DNA of 64,000 bases from Eucalyptus grandis. Lineage: Eukaryota; Streptophyta; Magnoliopsida; Myrtales; Myrtaceae. The notes under the pieces are model-generated. The model was not told where the DNA came from. It made no database searches and saw only the letters and a program-made list of their open reading frames with translations. Positions 38,901-50,949 of the stretch are shown piece by piece. The position numbers and the translations under genes were made by a program. Every line of letters starts with the position of its first letter. Within the stretch, counting starts at the first letter, position 1. Where the stretch lies: positions 6,534,199 through 6,598,198 of the forward strand of contig NC_052621.1 in NCBI RefSeq assembly GCF_016545825.1, read 5' to 3'.

Positions 38901-39913
38901 CAGAAAAGGTGAAATTTCCGGCTGAGTCAAATTCAATTTCGGTATAATACGTGTGAAAGGCAGGGTGAACTGAGGAACCAATAGTGGGAAAGGAACGGTA
39001 CTTATCGAGAGGAAGCAGAATTATCTTCTCTTTCTTCAACGCACTATGATTTCGTGAAAGAATGGCCAAGAGGGATCTTCAAATTTGTGGGTTCTTGTCG
39101 TCTAATGAAGCCCACCGAACCCACCAGTGGGCCTCTGCCGTTGAAAGTCTAACAAGAATAAAAAAGACAGCTCCTTTTCTATCTGTTGACACCTCAAGGG
39201 ACAAAACTTTTTTCTGTGTGTAGTTTGACTTAGCCAATCTAGAATCACAAGATGCTCACAGCAAGTGCTTCTTGTTCTCCCTCTGTGTAAAGGGTCTCAA
39301 GAAAAGCAGCCAATAACGATACATACGAAGCCGCAGTCGACGCTCGACAGGGTTCAATGAAAAGGAAAAAGAAAAAACACAATTGGCTTCTTTCGGCTAC
39401 TATATGAGCTGCTGATGACAGCAAATGAATGTTTCAATGCAATCAAATGAGAGCAAGTCTAGATACAGAGGCCCAAATAGCCAAAAAATATCACAAAGCA
39501 GATCTGGGTAGTTGAGCTTCAAGCTCAAGAAGGAGAACCCAACAATCTAACCAATCAAAATGGTGGGAAAAACATCAAGGATGGTGAAAAGAGAGAATAA
39601 TATGAGGGAGATGGGGTGCTTTCGAAAGTCTGGGAGTCCCCTCACGAACCCCCAGACCGGAAAATTCCTCTCCTCCTCCTCCTCCTCCAATCCCAAGTTA
39701 CCCCAAACTCTCTGTGTTTTCTTTCTCTTGGGAAAAACAACAAACAGTTTGTGGACAAACAGGAGGAATAGGCTGCAGAGAAAAGAGAGAGAGAGAGGGC
39801 GTAACGTTTTGGCTTGTTCTGAGAAAAAGGGAAGATGATTCGGGGGTGTGGGGATTGGGCAGGATGCCTCACCCACTTTTATCCGCATACTTCCCCACCC
39901 ACCCACCTCTGCC

Positions 39914-39937
39914 CTCTCTCTCTCTCTCTCTCTCTCT
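39914..39937. repeat. (CT)n microsatellite
   Basis: About 12 CT repeats on the + strand (GA on the F-box gene strand), about 1 kb upstream of the F-box start. Confidence 0.9.
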
Positions 39938-42900
39938 AAATGTGAAACCTTTTTTTGCCTACCCCCAAAAAAAGGTTTCTCCTTTTTTTGGGCTTATCGA
40001 TGCGGCGTGAAATCAGCAAAACCAGAAGTGGAAACCGCCAACCTTAACGCGCAGGCGCACGAGAGAGAGGTCGTTAGGAATGGTCGAAAGTCGTGTCCTG
40101 TTCCGCGCCGAGCCAGGCGGGAAAACGAGTCGGCTCGACCATGCTTGATGTCCCTTGTCATCTTGAAATTGACTTGAATATATAATACGGTGAGACAAAA
40201 GTCCGATGCTTTTTTACTTGGAGAAATCGTCAAGGAGAGGGAATCCAAATCGAATCCGTCGACATATCTCATTGGACTCGTTTTTAATTGAAAACTTAAT
40301 CAAATAAGTTATGTATCTTAATAATCTTCTTATATTTCTGAATTTAGTATTGGATCTACTCCATCAATGCCTCCTTTCATTTAGGGTCTCTTTCTCAAGA
40401 GTTAATCATGAAGTTTGTCATCCATAATGTCTTTCTAGTATTGGTTACGAGATTCAATTCTCGAGAGATTTACCAAACATCGAAATAGATTAGGAGTTCA
40501 ATTATAATAATGGATATTCTACCAAATGCAAATCATTTGGTCATGGACACTAAATTCAAAGTTCCCTTTAATAATTAGCTAGCTTTCCCACAACAGAGCT
40601 TGCAATCATGCATTTTTATTAATGTAAAATAGCTTCTTCTTTTTTAAGATATGATGTATGCCTAAAACTTTTTTTTTTTTTTTTTGGTTAGTTGCCTAAA
40701 ACTACTTGGATGCATGGGAGAACTTCATGTTTCTTGTATTAATTGTAATTTTTCCTTTTCTATATGTTGTTGTGCAAAAAAAAGGCCTCTGCAAAATGAA
40801 CGGATTATCACTAATGACAATATTCTTAATTTCTGTCTTTAATGAAATGAATTATTGACTTGCCGAAAAATAAAATATATCAAAATTAAAATTAAAATTA
40901 AAACACCATGGCCGTCCTCTCCTCTAAACTAAATTGAACATTTAAAATTAAATAGAAAATGGAATAAAAAAATGAAATGGATGCTGCCGACTAGTGACTG
41001 ACTTGTTGCAGAAATCTCTCTTTCGGTTGCTTCGAACGGATCAATTCTGTCGAGGTCGGCAGGTGGAGTACTTTTCATTTCTTTATTTTCATCTTTTTTT
41101 TTATTCTATTTAATTGACCTCCAAATTATCAATTTCCTATACTTTTCATTTTGAAATGTACCTCGTGGAGGTTTGAACGAGACCAGGTCCGACACGTAGT
41201 ATTTCGATTATCATATGCAGATACGCGGATCGACAACTAATAGTTTACTTGATCAACATCGTATCATCATCTTCCGTGTTGAATAAATTCGTAACACCAA
41301 ACTACTTTTAGTAAATTATGATGGTATTATATCCCATTTATACTTGTCACGATATGTCATACTGACATAGCGTTAACGCGTATCTACTTGTCACGATATG
41401 TTAAACTGACCCGGTGTTGGCGCGTATCTCTTGACCAAATACCTTAATGGGTCACAATGATTAAGTAGATTCCTGATTTGATTATTGTTATTAATTTTTA
41501 TTTTATTTTGTTTTTTGGAGGTGTGAATGTGATTTTTCATTAGCATATATAATTAAATTTTTAAGTAGTCTTTTGGCACGCTTTCCCAAACTTTGGAAAT
41601 GGATAGCAGAGCAACATGGCTTGATCGACTCGAAAAAGGTGGGACACCACTTTCGAAGGAAAAGCAAAGGAAAAGTTGTAGTCATGAGTTCTTCGACAAT
41701 TATTTTATTTATTTATTTTCTTAGATTTGTACAAACGGTCGATTCAATTAAATTGCCTGGTCCGCATCCACCTAGTAATGCTCCTCCCAAACAGAACCGT
41801 GGATGAGTGATTTGAATCCATGATTTACTTCAATGGGCGTTTAATCACGCTACTAATGAGGTTTTGAAATTTTCGTGAGTTATGTTTAGTATATTATGAC
41901 GATCCTAAATCTCTAGTCAAGACCCTAATCAATTTTATGCATAGATAGAGAAAATTTTTCCATAAGCAATACTTGGTGGCCTCTTATATCAATCGGGTAA
42001 TTATTTTTACTAAGTAAAATAGACTTTTGCACATTGAGTGTTTTTGCTATAATGACCGTCGGTGCCATGGATGTTTTGGATTTCACATTAGAAAAAAATA
42101 ATTAAAAAAAAATCTAGAAATTTCAATTCATTTATGGGTTATTAATATTTACATGTTAAGTTAGAGATACAAGATATATATATTAATGTCAAAGAATATT
42201 ATAACTATATTCGAGATATTAAAAAGCATCATTCAAGTTCATGACGTTTCGTTTCACTCTTCAGCTTTATGAAAATCCACTTGTACAAACAATTGGCTAC
42301 GTCGTAGGTCGCCCACAGATAGGAGTTTTATCAATTGGGCTCTAGATAATTACAATATCTCCCGTATCCTTTCTATTATCTATTTTTTTAATGAATTGTC
42401 TCATTCGCAGTAGGACACCTAATTAGCACAAAATATCAGCACATTTAAATTCTCGAAAAATGTCTCGGTACTTAAAAGAGATAAGGTCCATGATTGGGTC
42501 GCTTAATTTAAATGAGTAATGTCTCCTAAAGTTTGAACATTTTGGCGTCCAAACTTTGATAGAGTTCCCCCACAAATCGATTTGAGTGAAATTTCAATAA
42601 TTCAACGAGGAAGGGAACTCATTGGTCTCTTCTCTAGTGGTTCACATGCACAAGTAATAATGACATTTAATTGGACCCCACCCCTACCCAAAAAAATCTA
42701 GATTAGTTTGGCAGAACGAGCCCTTGATCGGGCGAGTTATGTTTCTATTCATAGATTTGTCAAGATGCAATTAGTTGGCCAAAACTGAGTCTAGATGATA
42801 TTTCCTTTTCATTTTACTAATCCTTTATGAGGGAATAAAGACATTAGAATTACCAGAAATTTCGTAGGACGCTCACTTTAATACTATAGTATTTTTGCAT

Positions 42901-43799
42901 AGCACTTAGTGCTGCAAAAAAAAAAAAAACACTATAAGTGTTAATTCCGAATTAAGTTGCCCAAAATCCAACATGGTCATATTTTATTTATTTCTCTAAT
43001 CGGCATGGCTCACGAGCATGTTCAATCAGCATATATATTCATAAACGACGTAATCTATACGTTTTGCATAAAAAATAAACCTTAAATCAAACGATCAAGC
43101 ATTTTCACAAATTTAAAACGTTAATCCATTTGATTTTTTTGCGGCAAATTCTTGCTATAAACCGCCCCAAAAGTAACAGCTAAAGCTTGCAATGGAGAGC
43201 AGGAGCATGACAAGCGGCTCAAATTTTGTTTCAACGACATTTCAGATTTGGTGAACGTTGTTGACAAGGGGGGGCATTGGGTTTTCTTAGGGAGAGCGGC
43301 GTAAAGATTTTGATGAGAGAAGAACACGGCTAGAACTAGGGCTTCGAATTTTGCTCTACTTGTCACTGCTCTTCACTGCTCCCCATCATTCACCATCACT
43401 GCCGCTGCGTTTGAGAAAGCATGGCGAATTCTTTGTTTCTCTTTGTTTTCTGGCCGCGAAGCTTGATGAAAAGCTTCCATCTCGGTTCAAGCGCTGTCAC
43501 TGAACTTGATCTTAACCGGAAAAAGCGTAGTGCCACGGGTTGATTGCAAGGCCTCCTCTTCCTCCTCCATGGTCGACGAACGAGTCCCTTTTTCACTCAT
43601 GCTTTAGATTCACGTAGGACTTTTGGCTTGAATTTATCATTAAAGGCATGTAAATATCGTTTTTTCCTCCAATTTGACAATCAAATAAGCTGATGGAAAT
43701 GTTTGGCATCAAAGTGAGCACTGTACAAAAATTTTTGCACTTATAGTGTTTTTATGCAAATATATGGATATTCAATTTTGTGGTGCAGAGAGAGAGAGA

Positions 43800-44121
43800 G
43801 AGAGCCCAAGAAAAATTGATTTCTCGTGACTCGATTGGATTGGGCCCTGAGTGAATGTTCAATTAGGGGCACGATTTTTTTACCTCTTTCCTCCTTTTTT
43901 GGGCTGAAATTTTATATTGCGTAGGATGTCCAGTTTTTCTTTCCAGGTTTACTTATGGGAGAGAGCCCAGGAAAAATTGATTTCTCATGACTCGATTGGA
44001 TTGGGCCCTGAGTGAATGTTCAATTAAGGGCATGACTTTTGACCTTTTTTCCTCTTTTTTTGGGGCTGAAATCTTATGCTGCGTAGCATTTCCAGTTTTT
44101 CTTTCCGGGTTTACTTATGTT
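43800..44121. repeat. 161-bp tandem duplication
   Basis: Copy 1 (43800-43960) and copy 2 (43961-44121) both start GAGAGCCCA(A/G)GAAAAATTG and run through TGGATTGGGCCCTGAGTG to the shared end GTTTACTTATG. Differences are scattered substitutions and small T-run changes. A GA microsatellite directly precedes copy 1, and copy 2 starts at a short GAGAGAG remnant. Confidence 0.9.
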
Positions 44122-45463
44122 TTAATTTCATATCGTAGGTAATAAAACCTATAAGTCAGATTTAATTTTTTTATATAATAAAATTGTATATCGTTGTTCT
44201 ATTGGCCCATTTGGTAAAATAATGCCATCTCCTATTGTCCATCATCTCATTTCTCTCAACTTTTTCTTCACTGCCCTCGATTACCCAGATTTCTTTTCTG
44301 GCTAAGGAGAAATGGACAAAAAAAAAAGCGCTGATTGATCATTAAAGCATCTCGATAGTGTTGACCGTTCAAATTCGTTGCTCACTATTCATAATCGGAT
44401 TTTATAACCATGTCGGGACGTGCAATCTAAGAGAAATAATATTCTTATTAGTTATGCCATAGAATTTATAAACATTAAGTTGGTACCCATTCGTGTCATA
44501 AATTACCGGCCTAGCTCTTGGCATAACCTTGCCTAACATAGTTCACGAACCCAAATTTCCTCACCACGAACAGCGAAATGGGTTATCGAGATCTACTTCA
44601 TTTTTCGATTAGGAGATAATATTATTCTAAAGAGTTCATAAAAAAAATTAAAAGGGGCTTTATCGTCAAGATATGCATTCTTTTGAGAATTGGAACATCT
44701 AAAGGATATTTGATTGAACCATTCATGTTCCCAAACATGAACTGGTCAGAACTAGATTCAGCCCAAGACAATATTGGGCTCATTTGAACTGTAGTAGTAG
44801 TCTTCACAAAGGTCAATGCCCCCTCAAAAACTACGTGTCGTATGTCAAAATTCACGTTTGAAATTCATCCGGAACTAATTCTTTTTCTAAGATAGCACTT
44901 GGCAAATTCAAATATTCACGAAAAAGGAAAAATCAAAATGCTTGGACAACGACTTCGTTCCCCATAATTTCCAAGAAAAAGAAATTTTTTATAAGGTTGA
45001 CTAACTTGAAGAGTTTTGAGGAGTACTAAACTTGGTTAACTCTAGACTGAATGCATAAGAGTTACAACCTCACCCTCGATTTTCAGGTTGATGTGGAATT
45101 AAGCATGTTTTCTGACTCAATCTTGCTCCAGTTCACCTTATCGAAATCCTCTATTTTAGTTGTAGACTAAATCATTTGATGACCGATTTGGCGAGTCAAA
45201 TCGAGTACAGAAATAGCACCGATCTATATATTATTATCCAATCATCAAGGACGAAATTTACCTGATAACTTCACGGAGCAAGATAGCCTAAGCGAGCATA
45301 TGATAACTCAAGAGGTCCAAACGTTACAGATTCGATCTATCATGAAGTTGATACTTTTCAACTTCGATTGATCTCGCTCTAATAAGTTAGTGCATTCCCT
45401 AATCCGACAATGAAAACTAAACTTTGAGATGACTGCCGTTATTTTTCCCTAGCTCACGAATTA

Positions 45464-46779
45464 TTACAGTTGTAGCTCTTGTCGATCGATCTTTTCCGGG
45501 TGCAGCCTCTTCTTGCCGCTCAGGGACACCCCGAAGAGCTTGAAATTACTGCCTCTGCCGGCCTCCTCACCCGAGCGCCCGGCCTTCTTGAGCCTCGCCA
45601 TCCGCGAGCAGGTGTCGCCTTCTTGATCCGAATCCAGCTCGATGAGCTTGGGGACACTGATGCTGTCGAGGTGGTCGTTGTGGTTGTTCGCCGGATCGTG
45701 AGGCAGTGGCTTGACGTGGTTTTGGATGAAGTAGATGATGTCGTTGTAGAGACTCTTCATGTGGGTGAGCTCCGAGAGGAGCATCAGGTTCTTCCTCCGT
45801 AGCCTCTGGTTGTCTTCTGTCAGCACGGCGAGGACGTCGCCGTGAGGGAGTGGCTTCGGCTGCGGCGGGAAAGGCGGGTCGGCCGACGGCCAGCAGAGGT
45901 TCTCATCGACCGGTTGGAAGAAATGGGGCAGCGGCGGCGGAGGAGTGTGGTCGTGGCTTTGGTGTTGTGGGGTTTTCCTGCGGTGGATCTCGCATAAGAG
46001 GTGCTTCGCTCCTTTTCTGAAGTACTCGTTTGCAAACTCCCATCTATCCGCCACTATCTTCTTGAATCCCTGCCAATAATTCAAGAATTTAAGCTAGTAA
46101 TTTAGACAAAATCCCAAAAGTCATCTCGTGCATCAATGCCAATGAACAGCTGCAGATATGTATATAGATATATATATAAGCATTCCACAGGATATATCTT
46201 TCATTAACTGATCTTTACATCATGGGGAAAGTAAATACATTGAATGAATAATTGCACAGAAATCAAGATTCATAGAATTGGTGTCATTTCTCCGACGGAT
46301 GCATTTCGACCAAAAAAGATCTGGAAAACCGATGATATTTGTCGCGATCGTAATAATGCATGCTCGTGCGAAGAATTTTCTTTGGACCGACGGTGTATGC
46401 GATGGTTAATAGATCGATCGAGAGAGAGAGAGAGAGAGAGAGAAGAAGGAGGGTTTACATAGGTGTTGAGCTGGCGGACGAAGCTGGAGAAGTTGTTGTG
46501 CTTGAAGTAGTTGGGGAGGAGGTCGCGGGCGAACTCGGGCGGCCGCCAGACGACGAAGGTGGCTTCTTCTTCTCCCCACGACACAATGTGGTCGGTGCGC
46601 GGGTCGTCCACCAGCTGGTACGTCTTGGTCAGGAACGGCGCCGGCACCGCCTTCTGCAACTCGACGGACAACGCCGCCTGGTGCCGGGGGTGGTGGTGGT
46701 GGTGGTGGTGCTCATACTCTTCACTTCCACAGCCTCGGCTGCCGTTGCTACTGGTCTCCATCTCCAATGTGAATGCCAT
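45464..46779 (-). CDS. HSFB4: class B heat shock transcription factor, HSFB4 type (308 aa)
   Basis: DNA-binding regulator of the plant HSF family. Class B members lack the activator motif and usually act as repressors; Arabidopsis HSFB4 (SCHIZORIZA) controls root stem-cell fate. Two exons on the minus strand, 46459-46779 and 45464-46069 (TAA), 927 nt. The intron falls at ...[13 protein letters not shown], the conserved position within the HSF DNA-binding domain. DNA-binding domain about residues 45-139 ([15 protein letters not shown] to CEIHRRK). A Pro-rich linker is followed by the HR-A/B oligomerisation coiled coil at about 184-226 ([20 protein letters not shown]). The class B repressor motif LFGVSL is at 275-280, followed by basic GKKR. 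Residues 24-30 are seven histidines from a GGT/CAC run. The first true ATG is 46779; the frame is open further upstream but only with GTG. Confidence 0.94.
46420..46442. repeat. (GA)n microsatellite near the 5' end of the HSFB4 intron
   Basis: GA repeats on the + strand, CT in the transcript, starting about 16 bases inside the intron from the HSFB4 donor. Confidence 0.9.
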
Positions 46780-46835
46780 GATCTCTCTCACACCTTCCTT
46801 CTGGGCATGCCTTTGCTTCTTTTCAGGTTATGAGG

Positions 46836-46856
46836 TCTCTCTCTCTCTCTCTCTCT
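46836..46856. repeat. (CT)n microsatellite in the HSFB4 leader
   Basis: On the gene's strand this is a GA tract about 60-75 bases before the ATG, probably in the 5' UTR. Confidence 0.9.
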
Positions 46857-46881
46857 GCCTTTGTCTAGGAAAATGAGCTAG

Positions 46882-46889
46882 ATTTATAT
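46882..46889 (-). promoter_or_regulatory. candidate TATA box of HSFB4
   Basis: The minus strand reads CATATAAATC here, about 105 bases upstream of the ATG and about 25-30 bases before the GA-rich leader tract. Position and sequence fit a TATA box; not proven. Confidence 0.5.
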
Positions 46890-48673
46890 GTGGGAAATAA
46901 AACTTTTTTATAAAGGCAATGCGATGAATATAGCAAAACTTTTAAGTATATTCCAAACACAACGTTCTTATCCACCCTAGTCAATCACTGTGAGTCAACG
47001 AATCACGAGTTTCCTTATTGTCTTTCACGTTTATAACACTTCCAATGTAATAATTAGTCAAGGTATACCGAAACGTATTACTCAATAAGAACTTCTAAAA
47101 ATGTCTCAAAGATGGATGAGATAGCGCGATGTATTGACGGATCTAATTTCATTGCATATAAATGAGTAAAAACGTATATTGCTATATCATATGCATTGCA
47201 AGTTGATCGATATATTGTGAAATGGGATTAACTTCGCCTAAAATAATAGAATTGAAATAACGAAATCTTTTTGGACTCTTTCTGCCCAAACAAAGTTTCA
47301 CGTCAAAATCTACATTTGAATTTGAATCCTATCGACGAGTGCCTTTAAGACGCTTATAATGCATACTACACAATAAAAAATTCATGTTTCAAAATAATGG
47401 TATGCATAATTCAAGACAGGTGATATATCGGAAGCTCTAAAGCTTCCTTAATGCTAAAGGTCCCCGAAGTGCTTGTTAAAATTAAACTCCTTTCAAAATT
47501 TGTGTTTCCACATTCTTAGAAACCCTTGATTATTTATATTATGCATCTTGTCACGATAGAAAATACATACCGGCTGTTCTCTACCGTTTGGAGATCTCAG
47601 AGAAGACGATTTCAAATTCAATTTCAATAAATAATATCATAGTAAAACAAAGTTGCTCGAAAATCGTGCAATTACATCTTAGCAAATCCAAAATGTCCAC
47701 ACAATAATTATTGTTTATTTCGGGGCGGTAAAAAAGAGAAAAACAGAGGTATTTGTGTCATTATGAAAGGTATCTTTGTGGGGTGTTTTTCTTTTAGGGT
47801 CATCTCTAACTTTAAGAAGCATATGACCTTGTCAGGGTAATGTCTTTTCGAGTTCCCCTAGAAATTAATTATTACCATAAGATCCAACGAATAATTAATT
47901 AGTTTATTCGATTGTTCTCTCGGCAATTGGAAAATGGTAGGTGTGGATGCATCTCGAGTTCCTCCGGATATACTTAGAAGTGCATAGTTATTATATAATT
48001 ATCTCATTGGGACCAACAAACTCCTAAAAAAAAAAAAAGACACGAACGGCAAAATGTACTTCCTCGCAATGAAATTTGACTTAATTTTGTTGGTTTAATC
48101 ATAACGGAGATGGGATCTAAGTGTGTTTTTTTTGGATAAATTGCTCTAACTCATCACGTTAATCTGTGATTCGACGCTTGAAATAAAGTAGATCATCAGG
48201 TACCCATTTTCATTGTGAAAAATCAAAGATGATATGAGAACTTACAATCCAGAAAAACCCAGTCAACAAACTGTTTCAATGATGGTTAGGGTTTTGGATG
48301 GTAAGTACATTTGGAAAACTCTCGATCGTCATTTTTAATGAGTTAATGGGTTTTTGCTTTTTCGTGAACCGTGGATTGAAGGTACTAAATTACTCCCAAA
48401 AAGCAGATGAAGAAGAATTTTGTGAATGCAGAAACCGATGTCTCCTAAAAGTTTTGAGTACCCCCACTCCCACTTTCTGTAATAATCCTCCAACTGCTCG
48501 AGGAGGAACATGATGAGGGCAAGACGATGCACGAGGCTCTTCTCTAATGCAGGATTTCCCCCCACTAATTGGGCTCGTTCGGTTCGAAGATCCTTTTGCT
48601 TTTGCAGCATATGATGTGAAGATCTTTCTTTTCCTCGCGCTGGCGATGCGGCTGACGAGCGATTCTCGGTTCT

Positions 48674-48700
48674 TCCCTCCCTCCCTCCCTCCCTCCCTCC
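48674..48700 (-). repeat. (GGGA)n tract, potential G-quadruplex
   Basis: The + strand is a run of CCCT/CTCC units. The minus strand carries about six GGG tracts separated by single A residues, a textbook pattern for a stable parallel G-quadruplex. Confidence 0.75.
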
Positions 48701-49205
48701 GAAGGGACATCATACTCCGATTCCGAAGGTGGGGAACCTTGCAAGGTAGCGTCGACATTAGACGTCGATCCGACATGGAAAAACATTAACGCCCGACACG
48801 TATCGGGCCGCGACATCATCAAAACCCTGACGCACATTTCACGTCGCGTCGTACTACTGTTCTCGATCAGTTCTTGAGATCCAGCACCGAGATTCCCACG
48901 TCTTCTCCAGGCACTGATCTCTCTCTATCGCAGAGTCAGTCGAATGAGTTGGCATGGTGTGGACAACTGAGATCGGTGAAGTTTCTCATCATAGGCCTCG
49001 CAATTCCATCGCTCTTTCCCTAGGGTTTTTTTGACCGCACAGGACTCCTTTGACGTCACATGGGAAGCGCCCTTCAGACAAGCGTCCTTCCAAAAGAGAA
49101 ACGTACGAAACCCACTGGAGTTCAACCACGCAATTCTCTAGGGAGAAGACTGGATTGATACCTGGAGTACATGCACGTGCGTAGATCACGCACGTGAGAG
49201 TATTT

Positions 49206-49720
49206 TGGTTAATACCAAAAAAAAAAAATCTTAAATTAATACACTTATAATAAATATGCTTTAGATTAATTTTTTGATCATGAAAAATTTAAACCGATAC
49301 ATCTATAATAAATTTAGTCAAAATGACCACACAAAAATTCAAATTATTATATTTATCATAAATTTATTAAAAATTAATTCTTTTTAACCATCAAAAATCA
49401 CAAACCGATACATTTGTGATAATTATATCATTCGTAAAATTGAATTAATATTACAAAAAAAATCACAAAACTAACATAATTATAACAAAAGAGAGTAGAA
49501 TCCTAAACTAGTACACTAGTTAATTTGTCGCGTGCCATCCAACTTAACAATTTAACATTAAAATTTAACGAAAACTTACAGAAAGTAAAATTATCACGGG
49601 AACATCAATTTTAGATAAATTTGCCAAATGTGTATCAGTTTGGAATTTTTGATAGTCAAAAAATTATTTTGGTAAATTTGTTATAGGTTTAGCAGTTTTT
49701 GGTTTTTTTAATATTAACCC
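49206..49720. mobile_element. MITE-like element A (about 515 bp)
   Basis: The left end GGTTAATACCAAAAA is mirrored by the right end (reverse complement GGGTTAATATTAAAAAAACC). The arms extend over more than 100 bp imperfectly. The arms contain repeated units of the type 'ccgatacat..ataataaattt..(gt)caaa'. No coding capacity. Confidence 0.7.
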
Positions 49721-50455
49721 AAAGTGTTTTTATGTGTTATTCTACTCTGAAATTCGTTTTGATGGGTTTGATAACCCAAGTTTGATTTATGATGTGTTCA
49801 ATAAAAGGTAGATATTTAGATACGCTGAACCATGTTCGATAAAAGGAAGATATTTCGATACATTGAACCATCCGACCGACCAATCTCAAATGTCTTGCGC
49901 TCTACAAAGGGTATATATCATCATTTGTTATGTAATTTTCTCTTATTTTTGCTCGGATATCAATCCATTAGACTGATTTCATTATACGCCCGGTTAGCTA
50001 TACCCGTATGTTTCGCATAGGCAACACGTGAGACATACGTGATCAATGATTGAGATAGACTGAATCTTTCCACTATTTCGACCCCTTTTTTTTCGATTCT
50101 ACTTGTCGCATATTTGTTCAGTAAAACCATAGCATCCAATCTACAAATTATTTAATAAAAGATGACTCATGTGCAATGAAAACCTTTTTTGATTATGAAA
50201 TAATTAATGATTTGCTAGATGTAAACTACAGGCACGCATGATAATATGAAAGAAATCAACACAGCTTCATGTTTATTTAGGCTTCCACACAAGAGCAACT
50301 TATAAGGAAAATATTGTTATGCTTATCAACTAAGACTACTTTGTGTAATCATCTAAATTAAGCTGGAATACTTTCCAAAATTTACTGTAGAACGACTTTG
50401 GATTGAGAGTTGTAAAAGGTTCCGTTTCTTCTAGATATCTTTTTTCTTTTCTTTA

Positions 50456-50949
50456 GGGAAATTGTCATAGATGATTTTTCAAACTTTAATTCACTATGCA
50501 ATATGATCCGTAAACTTTAAATTTGTTCAATTTATTTCATGAACTATCGGTAAATATTCGAAATAGTTCTTAAACTGTATGAAATTATTATGGGATTTCA
50601 AGGTAACGAAACATGCTAATGTGACTTCCAATCCGTTAAATTTAAACGGTGGATAATGAAAAAGAAAAATTACAATTGAATTATCCAAGTAAAATATTTA
50701 TCCCATATCAAGACATATAATCCACTCATCAAAAAATGATGGATATTACCGCCCTATTGTCCCGTCATTTTTAATACTCTAATTTAGTATATAGTTAGTA
50801 ACGTAATCAAATAACGTCTAATTTATCGTTGAAGTACACGAAATATCAAATATTTATCGATAGTTTATAAACTAAATTAAACAAATTAAAATTTCAAAAA
50901 CGACATTACATCTGAGCCAAATTTCAAAAATCACTTGTGCCATTTTCTT
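50456..50949. mobile_element. MITE-like element B (about 494 bp)
   Basis: Inverted arms of about 110 bp. The left arm has GATTTTTCAAACTTTAATTC and ATGAACTATCGGTAAATATT; the right arm in reverse complement has GATTTTTGAAATTT and ATAAACTATCGATAAATATT. A possible 9-bp target-site duplication TTTTCTTTA lies at 50447-50455 and 50950-50958, which would fit Mutator-like transposition, but the context is T-rich. No coding capacity. Confidence 0.75.

Larger units (their letters stand above)
38901..45463. other. 6.6-kb gene-poor region
   Basis: The left end (to about 39,950) is the probable promoter and leader of the F-box gene, read leftward. It contains TGGGCC (39128-39133) and a (CT)n run at 39914-39937. 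The rest is AT-rich, without a convincing gene. It includes a possible TIR-flanked segment (about 42.9-43.75 kb) and a 161-bp tandem duplication (43800-44121). Open frames at 43.1-43.6 kb on the minus strand match no family that I recognise. Confidence 0.55.

Noticed and set aside
39547..39906. 119-codon minus-strand frame upstream of the F-box gene
   Set aside because: Low-complexity Leu/Ser/Arg text from CT- and CCT-repeats in a promoter or leader region; no recognisable domain.
45479..45802. 107-codon open frame on the + strand
   Set aside because: It is the antisense of HSFB4 exon 2, whose protein on the other strand is unmistakable.
46360..46876. Long + strand open frames opposite HSFB4 exon 1
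   Set aside because: Shadows of the GC-rich HSF DNA-binding domain exon; low-complexity Val/Arg/Trp runs come from the CAC/GGT repeat.
48298..48837. Several overlapping frames around the (CCCT)n tract
   Set aside because: Gly/Arg/Glu repeats caused by the simple repeat; no conserved protein and no consistent exon structure.
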